Positions 47,401 through 61,150 of a stretch of 64,000 nucleotides of DNA are shown here, piece by piece (position 1 is the stretch's first letter; each line of letters opens with the position of its first letter). This DNA is from Sipunculus nudus (Eukaryota; Annelida; Sipuncula; Golfingiida; Sipunculidae). The notes beneath the pieces were generated by a model. It saw only the letters and a list, made by a program, of their open reading frames with translations, did no database searches and was not told where the DNA came from. The DNA is taken from positions 39,683,676 to 39,747,675 of the forward strand of contig CM049311.1 in NCBI GenBank assembly GCA_026874595.1, written 5' to 3'. The position numbers were made by a program, and so were the translations under genes.

Positions 47401-50400
47401 CCTTTGGCGAATCTCTTCCCAGTCAGCTGAGCTTCATGACCTATGGGTCACTTGTTTATAGATAGTATTGTCATCAGCTTAATCTTATGGTCGAGGATAG
47501 GCCCCCCTCTGTATCATTAATTTATAATAGTAAGAGAAGTTGGCGTACTACAGTGCCCTGGGGTTCCCCTGGAGTAACATTCCGGGTGTCAGGACTGGCT
47601 GCAATTAAGCACACCTTGAAGTTAGCAAAGCTTCTACCCATGCATTAGGAACTGATAGCTCTATGGTGTACTGAAGTCAGGTAGCACCACCTCTAATCGG
47701 TTTGCAAAATTCTGCTCAGAACACCTCATTCGAATCCGTTGGCTTCTAGCCTCGAATGTATATAGGTAGGCATGGAAAGTATTCCAACAGGCAAGGTCAA
47801 TGGATGGTCAACCGTACGTATGTGCGTCACGAGTGTTATAACTAAAAATGTATTTTATGATTATGTTGATCACATTTTTTTAGGTCTTTGCATTTATGGT
47901 AGAAAAGTTGTTACCTTTTATCTCACAAAACACGCCAAAAATCATTATCAGTTTTGGCAGAAATATTGACCGGAATATTGCTGTGTGATTTTTATTTCTA
48001 TTTTTCATTATTTCTGAATCAGTCAAAATGGTTACATTTTATCTTTCCTATCATGATGAACTGTTCCTTAGAACAAGGAAAATGAGAGTGATTGGTTTTA
48101 TTTTTAAATGGCCCCTTTTTGCAAATACAAATGTTAACAGTCACTTACTGTTATGATTTTAGGTATTTGTGATAATTGAGCCTGTAGGCTCCCGTTTCTC
48201 TCAGTTTGATAAACCAAATTCAACCAAATTCTCTGAAGAGTTTAAAAACTGAAAATTTCTATCAGTTCTCTGAAATCGAACGAATCTGTATAACTCACAT
48301 GTCATTAGTCCTCCTGTCATCCTGCAAAGTTCTCAAGGAAGTTCTCCAAATTTCCAGTAACATTTCTAAGATTTCTCTCACCTATTGCAAGAATTCATGC
48401 ATTGTCTCGTTTCTCTTATCTATCTGAACACTCCCTGTTTTTTCCAAATCAGTTGAGCGTCATTGCCCGTTGACCACTAGTTTGTTTTAACTTAGTTTTT
48501 TCTGTGTTATTTACAGATAAATGAGTTAGTAGACCCCTTGTTATTGACGGTCCATCAGATAAATAAGCTGATGGACACTCTCCAAACAGAGATGTGGTTG
48601 GGACTCAGCAGAGACGAAACGAAACGTAAACAGACGTCCCTCCAGATGGAGAATACCTACGTCACCGCCCTGCTGGACGGCTCAGGTAGTTATACAATAC
48701 TCCTGCGTCAACGCCCTGCTGGACGGCTCAGGTAGTTGTACAATACTCCTGCGTCACCGCCCTGCTGGACGGCTCAGGTAGTTGTACAATACTCCTGCGT
48801 CACCGCCCTGCTGGACGGCTCAGGTAGTTGTACAATACTCCTGCGTCACCGCCCTGCTGGACGGCTCAGGTAGTTGTACAATACTCCTGCGTCACCGCCC
48901 TGCTGGACGGCTCAGGTAGTTGTACAATACTCCTGCGTCACCGCCCTGCTGGACTGCTCAGGTAGTTATACGATTCTCCATGTAAGATTTTCTGATATGA
49001 GAGGTCGTTTGTAGAAGATTTTGTGGGAATTTGTTCTACATGTAAAAATATGATTTGCCACCAGTCAGTTCATGCTTTCAGCAATATGACAACCTTGTAA
49101 AGCCAGTGGTAGCCTAAATCATTACTTGTCGGTTAAAGTTTAACAGTCAAATGGTTGTAAGGAAGGTTATGATTCACGGTGAAAATCGGAAACCTTGCTC
49201 AGCAAGTCGTCAGTACTTAAATACTATTATTTAAATCCTGAACTTTGACTGAAAGACTATCTTTATCTGTTACACATACGTGTTTTAAAACGGATATTTA
49301 TTCATGATTAAGACATTCTAATCAACACAAGCGCAGAGTAACATTTATCAATCGGCTTATTTTACATTTTTCTATTGAGACCACTTTGGTCGCTCAACCT
49401 TCTCTTTCATGATAATTTTTTTCTTTCAGAGGAAGGTGATTTTCTTGCCCTGGATTTAGGAAGCACTAACTTTCGCGTACTTTTGTCGCGAATGGTCGGC
49501 GGCAAATGTGAAAGTGTTAGCAGAAACTACAACGTCCCTAAAGAGACACTAACTGGACCGAGCGCAGGGGTAACAGCGTTTTACAAGATACTTGTCATTA
49601 TCTTTTAAACGTTCAACTTATACCATTAGATATTTGTATAACGTTCACCGTAACATTCCTTGTTTATTAATTATAAATAAAAATATAAAAATAGTTATAT
49701 CCCATGCGTGCGTTATTGATTTCACATAAGAAATAATATTACATAAAAACTTAGCAATGTCTCGGTGATGCCTGTTTACACTTGTGAGATAATTTTTTTT
49801 AATTCTTCAAGGTATTTGATCATCTAGCAGAAAGTATTTATATGTTCTTAAAAGAAGAAGACATGTTGGAGCGACGACTGCCGCTGGGTAAGTCATCATT
49901 AAGAGCAACAATGTTTTTATCATATTCAAAACAATACTGAGGAAGTTAAGTCACTTATTTGTTGTGTATATCCTCAAAGTTTTCTTTTGTAGTTTTATTT
50001 TGTATTGTAAGACATCAGGCCTACTACCCGTCAGCTATCAGTATTTGGACTGGCCCATTAATAGGCCACCCCTATTGTAAATCAGGCTGGCCTACAGCCG
50101 GGAATCTCCAGGCCTCGCCACTCTTCTGCGTGCACTTGAATGATGCAGACGTGGGCCTTTTGGTTTAGTCATTTAGACGTTTTAAGGGGCTAAAGGAAAA
50201 ATAGACATAAGGCGAAGTTCAGTAGCCCGCAGCGACCCTCGTAGCACCCTGTTTATCACGTTTACACTGGCAGTATAATGTTATGGACAGATTTTGGTCA
50301 TTTAAAACTTAAATCTCTATGTTGTTTTCTATTATCTGTGGGAAAATCCTACATTGGCGAGCGTTTGCCAGCTTGGAAATCTAAAATATTTACAAGCAGT

Positions 50401-53400
50401 GATTCGAACCTGCATTTTTGGCAGTATTTGTTTTCAAAATTTTAAAAATGTACTGCCACACATAAAGTAGTTAGGTACATAAATTAAGAAGAGTGAAGAA
50501 GACCACTCAATCCAGAAGTTCCAGATTCCTGGAATTTTGTGTTTGTGTTAAGTGTTATAGAGTACAATATACTATAGTACGTATCAGAAGGGGTCCTATT
50601 AGGTTGGTTGAATAGATTTGACGTAGATATCATGAGAAATTGGCCTCTGTGACCTATAAAGTGAATTGCCATTGCAAAGGTAAGCGTGGCCGCTGTCCAC
50701 CGAAACGAACATGTATAAATTAGTAACGGAGACACGACTGTACCTTATAATATCGCTTATATTGGCAGTAACCATGATAAGCATTGAGGCTAGAAATATT
50801 GAATTGCCCTAGTTGGCATGAAAAATGGCCCTGAGCGGCTTGAAATAGAGAACTGCTTTAAATGGCATGAGAAATGGCCCTAAGTGGCTGGTAATAGGGA
50901 ACTACTGTAGTTGAATGGCATAAAAATGTCCTTAGCGCTTGAAAGGTTCAAACATGTGTCGACATAAGGCGAACCTGTATAGAAGTAGCCGCTGCGATAG
51001 TTTGAAAACTTTCCAATAGCGCTCAAACAAGGACTGGCTATATAACTAAAAAAATGCGAAAAACTGTGCCATGGGGCAACCAGTGTGTAGAGAATAACAC
51101 AAGTGTGGTGTCAAATGATCGGCCCGGAGGTAGGCCTATATTGTGAGAAAATGTACTAAAGTATTGTACTTATTGACACAGGTATGTGGCACTATTGTTT
51201 TGATGTACATGAAATGTAAAAACTGTAGAAAATGTTACTTTGAGTTTCTGTGTCGTTTTCTATCATCTGTCGGAAAAATCCTACTGAATTTCGTGTTGTG
51301 TACATCCTCGAAGTTTTCTTTTGTAGTTTTTTTGTTGTATTTAGAGTTGAGTATATCCTCAAAGTTTTCCTTTGTAAATTTATGTTGTATTTCGTGTTGT
51401 GTATATCCTAATTTTTTTGGTATTTTTGTGTTGTTTTTCGTATTGTGTATACCTCCAACGTTTTCTTTAATAGTTATGTGTTAAATTTCGTGTTGTGATT
51501 CGTTTTATGAGTTTTGAGTAACTGCTTGAACATAACGTACTCTTCAAGTTTATTATTTTGATATTTCCTTGTATATAAATGCCTGATTGCTCTGAATTAC
51601 CATGTATTCGCCAGGTTTTACGTTTTCTTTTCCAATGGTACAGAAGGCTTTAAACAAAGCTTATTTGATCACGTGGACTAAAAGCTTCGCGTGTCCGGAT
51701 GGTCCCGGGGAGGACGTCGGGAAGCACTTAGAGGAGGCGATAAAGAGAAGAAAGGTAAGTGCTTCAGTTTAAACAGTTAATACCATGTTTGTTTTAATGC
51801 TAGTCTGATGAAATGTCTGATCAGGTAACAGCACAAAAATATACAAATGTACAAATAGGAATTAAGTCGTCCTTTTAACAATAAGCTTTATCACGTAACC
51901 GATAATGTAATCTTAAACAAATAAAGATATCAAATAAAGAAAACGTATTTAACTGATGGGTATATATATATACTTACTGACTGTTTGAATCCTGGTTGTA
52001 GGACATTAACGTTGATGTAGTAGCTGTCCTTAACTGATGGGTATATATATATACTTACTGACTGTTTGAATCCTGGTTGTAGGACATTAACGTTGATGTA
52101 GTAGCTGTCCTTAACGACACCACGGGTACCCTGATGGCCGGGTCCTACCTCCAGCCCTCCTGCTCTGTGGGTCTCATATTAGGTTTGTGGTGCACGCTCT
52201 GACTACTGATATCATGGCCATGTCCCGTACTCCTGTTATGTTACAGTAGACCTCTCCTCCATGGCCATAGAACACTTTGAAGAAACCATTGTGCTACATC
52301 TAAAGAAAATTAAAGTGAAATACAAATCTCTTTTAAAATGAATGCAAGCCTCCGCAGTTCACTTATTCTCAGGTGCATTCATGCATAAGTGACTGTAGAT
52401 TTGTGTCTATTCCACGATGACCTTCCTGGATCCTGGATACTGTGCCGGATCTACACCAAAATCAAATCGATTCTTCATTGGCCCATTCACGAAATGCCAT
52501 GTGATTCCTTTCATAATTGCGTTAGTATTGTTGTGAACGGTCACACAAACGCGCACACACACAAACACACGAATTGGGATAAACGCAATCCCTCCTGGCG
52601 GAGGCAATTAATAGAGAAAACTACACAACCCATTGCTTAAGTTTTGAATTCTATAGGCTTTTTCATTTCGCAAAAGACGGAGTCATCAGGATCCGATATC
52701 TGTACTACAATGTTAATATTTAAATAATTCGCATTTCTTTATTATTGTTATGCTTTTAAGGTACCGGATGTAATGCCGCTTATGTTGAAAAAGTGGAGAA
52801 CGTTGACAAATGGGAAGGCAGGAAACCCAGCTCGGAAAAGGTATGGTCATGGCAGCTCACAAACGGAAACATTGCAACAAAATATCAGTGCAAATAACCA
52901 TGGTATACAACCATTTATGACGTGGTCTTCGTGAAGTATTAACTTTTAAACAGCACACTCGCAACTTTTCTTCTAGCTTTCCAAAAGCCTTCCGCCAGAG
53001 GCCGTGTCTTCTCAAAACGAACCTCTTGCAGTTGGTTACTGTTGGATGATCGGGACTACTTGTCTCAATTTTTTAAACTTTAAAATAATTTTGACCTGTT
53101 GCCTTATATGACCAAGTTGGAAGTCTTCCAAAGCTATAGATAGATACAGACACACTTTTGGTCTGTTGCCAAATCTGTTTACACATTCTGAATGACTTTG
53201 GTTGCACTGTTTTTCATGCTTTTTTTATATTTTTTTTTAATCAAAAATGTTAAAATAATAACAGATGCCTATTAAAAGCAAAATCAGAATACAAATATAT
53301 TTTATTCATGGATTTATCTTACACATAAGTTTGATTTGGACATAAAGTATTAATGATGCTTGTACAGCTCAGCTTACATTTCCGCATAGCTCAGTTTGTT

Positions 53401-56400
53401 AATACAGCAAATCTACTTGCTTTGTTTGCCAAAGTATCTCACAGTCATTTCATTGTTAAATGTCCCATAATTCAGCCAAAAACCGTTTAAGTAAACTTGA
53501 ACAAAGGCCACCAAAGAATGATTTTTGTGCAGTGTAACAGAATTTGAAACAAAAGTTTTGCAGAAGAAGACTATTGCAGCCCTAAGTTTGATATAGGCTT
53601 ACTTGATATAGGCTTACTTGGCCACAATACAAATTTCAGCTTTCTGTGACTCTACCAATAATCAGTTAACTCGATCTGTTCATATACAATTGAGAGAACC
53701 CGACCCTTGAATAATTCGTCAAAGAAAATTAAACCATTCGGCTTGACAGTTTCATCATAAAACCTTTTTTTTAATGTAGAAGCTGAAGGGGTTTAATGAC
53801 GAGGTTTTTGCCAACCAAAAACAAAAAAAAAAAAAAAAAAAAAAAAAACAGGCCGATGTAGGTGGCGCCACAAAAACTTTAATTTCAAATTGTGACCAAC
53901 GAGATTGTTATGGTAGTATGCTTACTTGGCCAAATAACTAAGTTCAAATTTCCATAACTGGACCATTTAATCGAACCTAAACCATTTAAACAAACTTAAG
54001 AGAGCTCATATCTGGGATAATTTCTGTGAAATATTGAACAATTTGGCTGAATGCTTTCGGAGAAGAAGATTTTTAAAAGTTTTTAGCTTTTTCCTAATAA
54101 AATCTGAGTCAATGCAGATAGCAAAAAAAAAAAAAAAAAATAATCAAAAATAAATAAATAAGCTAAATCCGAGAGAGTTTTTGGATGACTGACTTTTGGC
54201 TTAAACTTTGGTGATGCTAGCTCCCGCCATTTGTGAGATATAGTATGGGTTAACGTATGGATGACGGACGACGCCAAACCATCGCTTAAGCTCACAGGTT
54301 CGCTCAAATTTGTCTCATTTTAAAGGAAACGTATTTTTTTATTTCACATGTGGATTCTTTCAAAATGTTACTTATTCCGTTAAGTTCTTCCACAGAAAAA
54401 AACATCCATGTTTATGTTATTTGTCTTGAAACAATTCTTATCCAAAGTACTTCAACGGACTTGAAGCCCACAAACCCAAAAAAGCAGAACCATGCTCTAG
54501 CGAGCCCGGATCTGCGCAGTGTGCCATTTCAGAAACCAGAGTCATTCTTTACAGAAATTCTTACTGCTGATCATACATAATTCCAGTCCTTGTTGAACAT
54601 CACTGAAAATTAATCAGTCCTCAAACACGATTTTTTACATTATACAAAAGAAGTTATATAAGCTCCTTGATAATACATAACTTTAGCTTGTTGATATAAC
54701 TGAAAATCATTCGAATATTTAAAATATGTATACTTATGATTTCACTTTAAAGTTTCTATTCATTGTGCGCGTGTTAATGTATGTCCGTAAGTTGATAATG
54801 CATGAATTTAGCCGCTGGAGAAAGGAGTTGGCATAAACTGAAGAAATCATCGAAAATAACGCCAGTCTTTTTTGGGGTTGGGGGCTACTTTAACCTGAAC
54901 TTCTTACATTGTTTGCATTCCACTAATCAATTTGATTCAACGCACTACTTGCATGGGGAGCCTTCCACCTTTGGAACAGTTTAGTACTGTTGCCGTGCCA
55001 AGTATACAGCCTCTGTTATCTGCTGGGGATGCCCGCGTTCCTTGATCGAAACCAATGATCGCATAATGTTGGCCCTGTGCTGACACCTGTTGGTCTTTAT
55101 GGGAAATGCTCCACTTGTAGTCAGCGTGTCGAATATAATAGGAGACCTCTACGCAAGGAGTGTTTAACTACATCGGTGCGCTCATAATTCCAGTGAAAAC
55201 TGCTAGTTCACTCATACATACGCACATACACGCATGATTTTAGGAGCTATTTTTATGCATGCGGTCATATACGGACTAATTGATTTTAGTCTCTACAATC
55301 AACCTATGTCTGTAGTTTGTAATGAATCTTATGAATAATGACTCTTGTACCACCTTGCAGGTCGTGATAGACATTGAGTGGGGAGCATTCGGCGACAACG
55401 GGAGCTTGGACTTCATCAAGACTAAGTTTGATCAGCTGATAGACCAGCATTCAAACTACGTCGGCTCTTTCACGTGATACTTCATTGCTTGTTGTATTAC
55501 TATAGTACTGACGGTATTTTTAATGTTTACATAACCCAAAATGTAGTTTTTCTGTAAATTCTCTAAAGCCTACAAACGTGTGGTAAAACACAGTAATAGG
55601 GACCGTTGATGTCATTGTCCGCTAGTTCATACTTAATTCACCTGGTAACCATATGCGTATCGAATTCCACACTGAAAATTCCTTGTCTAATTCAGCAGTC
55701 CGTATACCACATACCTCGGGCCATATAAATGGTTTATGGAAAAATAACTGGACTGAAAATAAAACTTTTCTCATAACGCTAATACCGTGTTGGTTGTTTA
55801 ACACAGTTTTACAAGAAACGTTATAAACATGTTTGCAAAACTTTTTTTTGTTTTTTTTTTTAAATGAATTGAATATTCATTATTTTTTTGCAGGTTTGAA
55901 AAACTACTGGGCGGTTACTATATCGGTGATATAGTGAGACTTGCACTGGTTGAACTCACCGAGAAGGGTTTAGCGTTTGGCGGAAAAGGGTCGAATAGAC
56001 TACGTGAATGGGGAGCATTCACAGCAAGTCATATCACTCGGGTAGAGAAGTAAGTCAGCGAGTCATATCAATCGGGTAGAGAAGCAAATCAGCGAATCCT
56101 ATCACTCGGGCAGAGAAGTAAGTCAGCGAGTCAAATCACTCGGGTATAGAGAAGTAAGTCAGCGAGTCATATCAATCTCGAAGAGAAGTAAGTCGGTGAC
56201 TCATAACACTCGGGTATGGAGAAGTAAGTCAGCGAGTCATATCACGCGGGCAGAGAAGTAAGTCAGTGAGTCATTACACTCGGGTATGGAGAAGTAAGTC
56301 AGCGAGTCCTATCAATCTCGAAGAGAAGTAAGTTGGTGAGTCATATCTCTCGGGTATAGAGAAGTTAGTCAGCGAGTCATATCACGCAGGCAGAGAAGTA

Positions 56401-59400
56401 AGTCAGTGAGTCATAACACTCGGGTATGGAGAAGCAAGTCAGCGAGTCATATCAATTGGGTAGAGAAGCAAATCAGCGAATCCTATCACTCGGGCAGAGA
56501 AGTAAGTCAGCGAGTCAAATCACTCGGGTATAGAGAAGTAAGTCAGCGAGTCCTATCAATCTCGAAGAGAAGTAAGTTGGTGAGTCATATCTCTCGGGTA
56601 TAGAGAAGTAAGTCAGCGAGTCATATCACGCGGGCAGAGAAGTAAGTCAGTGAGTCATAACACTCGGGTATGGAGAAGCAAGTCAGCGAGTCATATCAAT
56701 CGGGTAGAGAAGTAAGTCAGTGAGTCATAACACTCAGGTATGGAGAAGTAAGTCAGTGAGTCATATCAATCAGGTAGAGAAGTAAGTCAGCGAGTCATAA
56801 CACTCGGGTAAAGAGAAATAAGTCAGCGAGTCATATCACTGGGGTATAGAGAAGTAAGTCAGCGAGTCATATCATTCAGGTAGAGAAGTAAGTCGGTGAG
56901 TCATATCACTCGGGCAGAGAAGTAAGTCAGCGAGTCATATCACTTGGGCAGAGAAACAAGTCAGCAAATCATATCAAACGGGCAGAGAAGTAAGTCAGCG
57001 AACATATTGATGGAGCCCGTTTGCGGATCTGGTCCATCAGCCGATGGGCTTGGCCCATATGAGGATCCGTTATTGGACTGCCCATCTGCAGATGGGCAGC
57101 CCAATAACGGATTTGATACCATGCACTTTCTGGCCCGTCTGCAGATGGGCTTTGCCCAATAACCGATTTTAGTTTTCGTTAGTTTTACGTTATTTTTTTT
57201 AATTATCTTGATGACTTTTGTACTCAGACAAACATTTCTCAGAACTTAATGTGTTAATTGAAACATAAATCACTATCACAGCCTTACATTAATAATTTTA
57301 TCATCAAAATTACATAGATGTGCATAGAAAACTATACATAGATGTGCATGCAGTGTTACAATACCCTATTAAATAACTTTTTACACACAATTCTTAATTA
57401 GTCTACATTGCATTCGTGTGATGTTAAGAGTTTAATGAGGTTCACGTTTTACCCAAGAGTAATTACAGCTGTTGCGAAAAAATCTCATTTACATTACCAC
57501 ATAGATGCGACTTCCACGGTACATACAATTTACTAAAGAGAAATTTATGTGGTGCAAATCAGTTTCTCATATTCATTTTTAATATCCACATATATATCAA
57601 GGTTACCACACACATTTTGACAATAGAATAGTGTTATATATGTAGCAAACACTCTCATGAGTCATTTGATCTCAGAGTCAATCACAATCATGCACTTTCA
57701 CCACAATGACACATCTTGATACAGTTTCTTTTGGAGAAGTGTCTTATTGATAAGCTCTCTACTATAGTATTCGTACAAAATTGTTGGCGTCCTGGTGATG
57801 AGAGCAGCAGGGAACTCGGACATTACTCCTTTTTTCAGGTTATCACAGAGATGATGCCGAGGTTAAATGTAGTTTTGGCTGCAGGGGTCATTGCTGGAGA
57901 GTAGTGTCTTTGCAAAGGCCAGGGCAAAAAACGCCACAAAATAAATTTAAACAAAATGATAGGGTATGTTTTACATATCTTTCACAGTAACATAGTAAAG
58001 TTTATTTTTATTTTTTAATGTATAACAATTTATTAGATACAACTGATAAATAAATATATCTCTGAAACAAGCAATCATCACGAGGTTTAATATATAAATA
58101 TGTTTTAATATATAAAATATAAATATAAATATAAAATTAAATTGTGACAAGACTCCTTATAAACCAATTTGGATAAATATAATTATACTTTATACTCAGA
58201 AGATAAATAATGAAGAGATAAAATTTGTACGATAAAACTACCAAAATTTGTAGTTAATACTTGCATATTACTAATTTCGGTCTGTGTGGGATACTGTTAT
58301 CGAAAAAATATTAGCTCAGCTTACTAGGAAATATTCTAAACTTTTTTATAGACCTTTTTTGGATTCGGAACAATAAACATATATGTAAAATTAATCTATA
58401 TTATATAAATTGAATAAATTATTATAATACAGTGGTTTAAATGGCACACTATTTTGATAGGGTTGTACCTTTTTTGTCTAAAAAGCCATATACTATTTCA
58501 TGTCATATAACCGAGTGTACTTTCATTGGTACGTACACAGGCGGTGGCGGAGGCATGTGCTCTGTGAGTGCTTTCTAGTTAATTTGGTTGTCACTAACAC
58601 TATAATAATACTTAAGGGTAAACGCATTTAGGTATGACCAGTTCACCAACTTAATATCGGATACACCTTATATGATAAATGAAGCACTAACATGGGCAAA
58701 GGTCTTTCAATATCCTGCATGGTCCACCTCCCTCTCGTGGATGTTCTTGGCGTTGTAAAACAGACTATCAACAGGGACTACCCGTAAATACTTGCTGACC
58801 TCTTCTCTGAGCTTGGCTTTAGAGGGAATAACAAGTGTGTTGGACACCCCAAGAGCAGGCAAATCCATTTAAGTTCTGAGAAATGTTTGTCTGATTACAA
58901 AAGTCATCAAGATAATAAAAAAATAACGTAAAACTAATAAAAACTAAAATCGGTTTTTGGGCCAAGCCCATCTGCAGATGGGCCAGAAAGTGCATGGTAT
59001 CAAATCCGTTATTGGGCTGCCCATCTGCAGATGGGCAGCCCAATAACGGATCCTCATATGGGCAAGCCCATCGACAGATGGGCCAGATCCGCAGACAGGC
59101 TCCAACAATATCACTCGGGCAGAGAAGTAAGTCAGCGAGTCATATCACTCGGGTAAGAGGAATAAGTCAGCGAGTCATATCACTCGGGTATAGAGGAATA
59201 AGTCAGCGAGTCATATCACTCGGGTATAGAGGAATAAGTAAGCTAGTCATATCACTCGGGTATAGAGAAGTCAGCGAGTCATATCACTCGGGTATAGATG
59301 TCAGCGAGTCATATCACTCGGGTATAGAGGAATAAGTCAGCGGGTCATATCACTCGGGTAGGGAAGTAAGTCAGTGATCAAATCACTCGGGTAAGAGGAA

Positions 59401-61053
59401 TAAGTCAGCGAGTCATATCACTCGGGTATAGAGGAATAAGTCAGCGGGTCATATCACTCGGGTATGGAGAAGTAAGTCAGCGAGTCATATCACTCGGGTA
59501 GAGAAGTAAGTCAGCAAGTCATATCACTCGGGTATAGAGGAATAAGTCAGCGAGTCATATCACTCGGGTATAGAGGAATAAGTCAGCGGGTCATATCACT
59601 CGGGTAGAGAATTAAGTCAGTGAGTCAAATCACTCGGGTAAGAGGAATAAGTCAGCGAGTCATATCACTCGGGTATAGAGAAATAAGTCAGCGGGTCATA
59701 TCACTCGGGTATGGAGAAGTAAGTCAGCGAGTCATATCACTCGGGTAGAGAAGTAAGTCAGCGAGTCATATCACTCGGGTATAGAGGAATAAGTCAGCGG
59801 GTCATATCACTCGGGTAGGGAAGTAAGTCAGTGAGTCAAATCACTCGGGTAAGAGGAATAAGTCAGCGGGTCATATCACTCGGGTAGGGAAGTTGGTCAG
59901 TGAGTCAAATCACTCAGGTAAGAGGAATAAGTCAGCGAGTCATATCACTCGGGTATAGAGGAATAAGTCAGCGGGTCATATCACTCGGGTATGGAGAAGT
60001 AAGTCAGCGAGTCATATCACTCGGGTAGAGAAGTAAGTCAGCGAGTCATATCACTCGGGTATAGAGGAATAAGTCAGCGAGTCATATCACTCGGGTATAG
60101 AGGAATAAGTCAGCGGGTCATATCACTCGGGTAGGGAAGTAAGTCAGTGAGTCAAATCACTCGGGTAAGAGGAATAAGTCAGCGAGTCATATCACTCGGG
60201 TATAGAGGAATAAGTCAGCGGGTCATATCACTCGGGTATAGAGGAATAAGTCAGCGGGTCATATCACTCGGGTAGAGAAGTAAGTCAGCGAGTCATGTCA
60301 CTCGGGTATAGAGGAATAAGTCAGCGAGTCATATCACTCGGGTATAGAGGAATAAGTCAGCTAGTCATATCACTCAGGTATAGAGAAATCAGCGAGTCAT
60401 ATCACTCGGGTATAGAGAAGTCAGCGAGTCATATCACTCGGGTATAGAGGAATAAGTCAGCGGGTCATATCACTCGGGTATGGAGAAGTAAGTCAGCGAG
60501 TCATATCACTCGGATAGAGAAGTAAGTTTAATAATAAGATGCGAGGTTGAATAATGTATATGCATAAATCAAGTAGATATTGGCGCCAATCAGAGTAGAT
60601 ATTAACTACGGTTGAAGTTGTCAATAATCACATTGACCAGCCCTCCTAGTAGGAATTGGTTTTTAAATCATAATCGATGATTGAAAAATAAAAACGACCG
60701 ATGATCGATTATTAATTGATTATTTTATGTACTTTCTATATTACCATGAAATATGCTGATTACTAGTACCTAAAATACTGACCCCAGTAAAAAGTCTGAC
60801 ATGTTCATTGGTATTCTTAATGAAATCATCAGTCCACCCGCGTAGAAGGTCGACTTGCCGTCGGGCGATCGTTGGCTGCGCAAGGTTCCGTGTTGATGCT
60901 GTTCGATACTTGTGTCCGCATAACCTTTGATAGGATTAGATTCTATGCATGTGTATACATCATCGTTTTTAATCGATTATGCAAAAATGCAATCGATTTA
61001 ATCGATTTTGAAAGAAAACGACCAATCATCGATTTAATCGATTAATCGGCACA

Positions 61054-61150
<97 letters not shown>

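Noticed and set aside
56406-57162. Frames with [15 protein letters not shown]-like repeats
   Set aside because: Translation of the exon 9 donor array and transposon end, not a gene.
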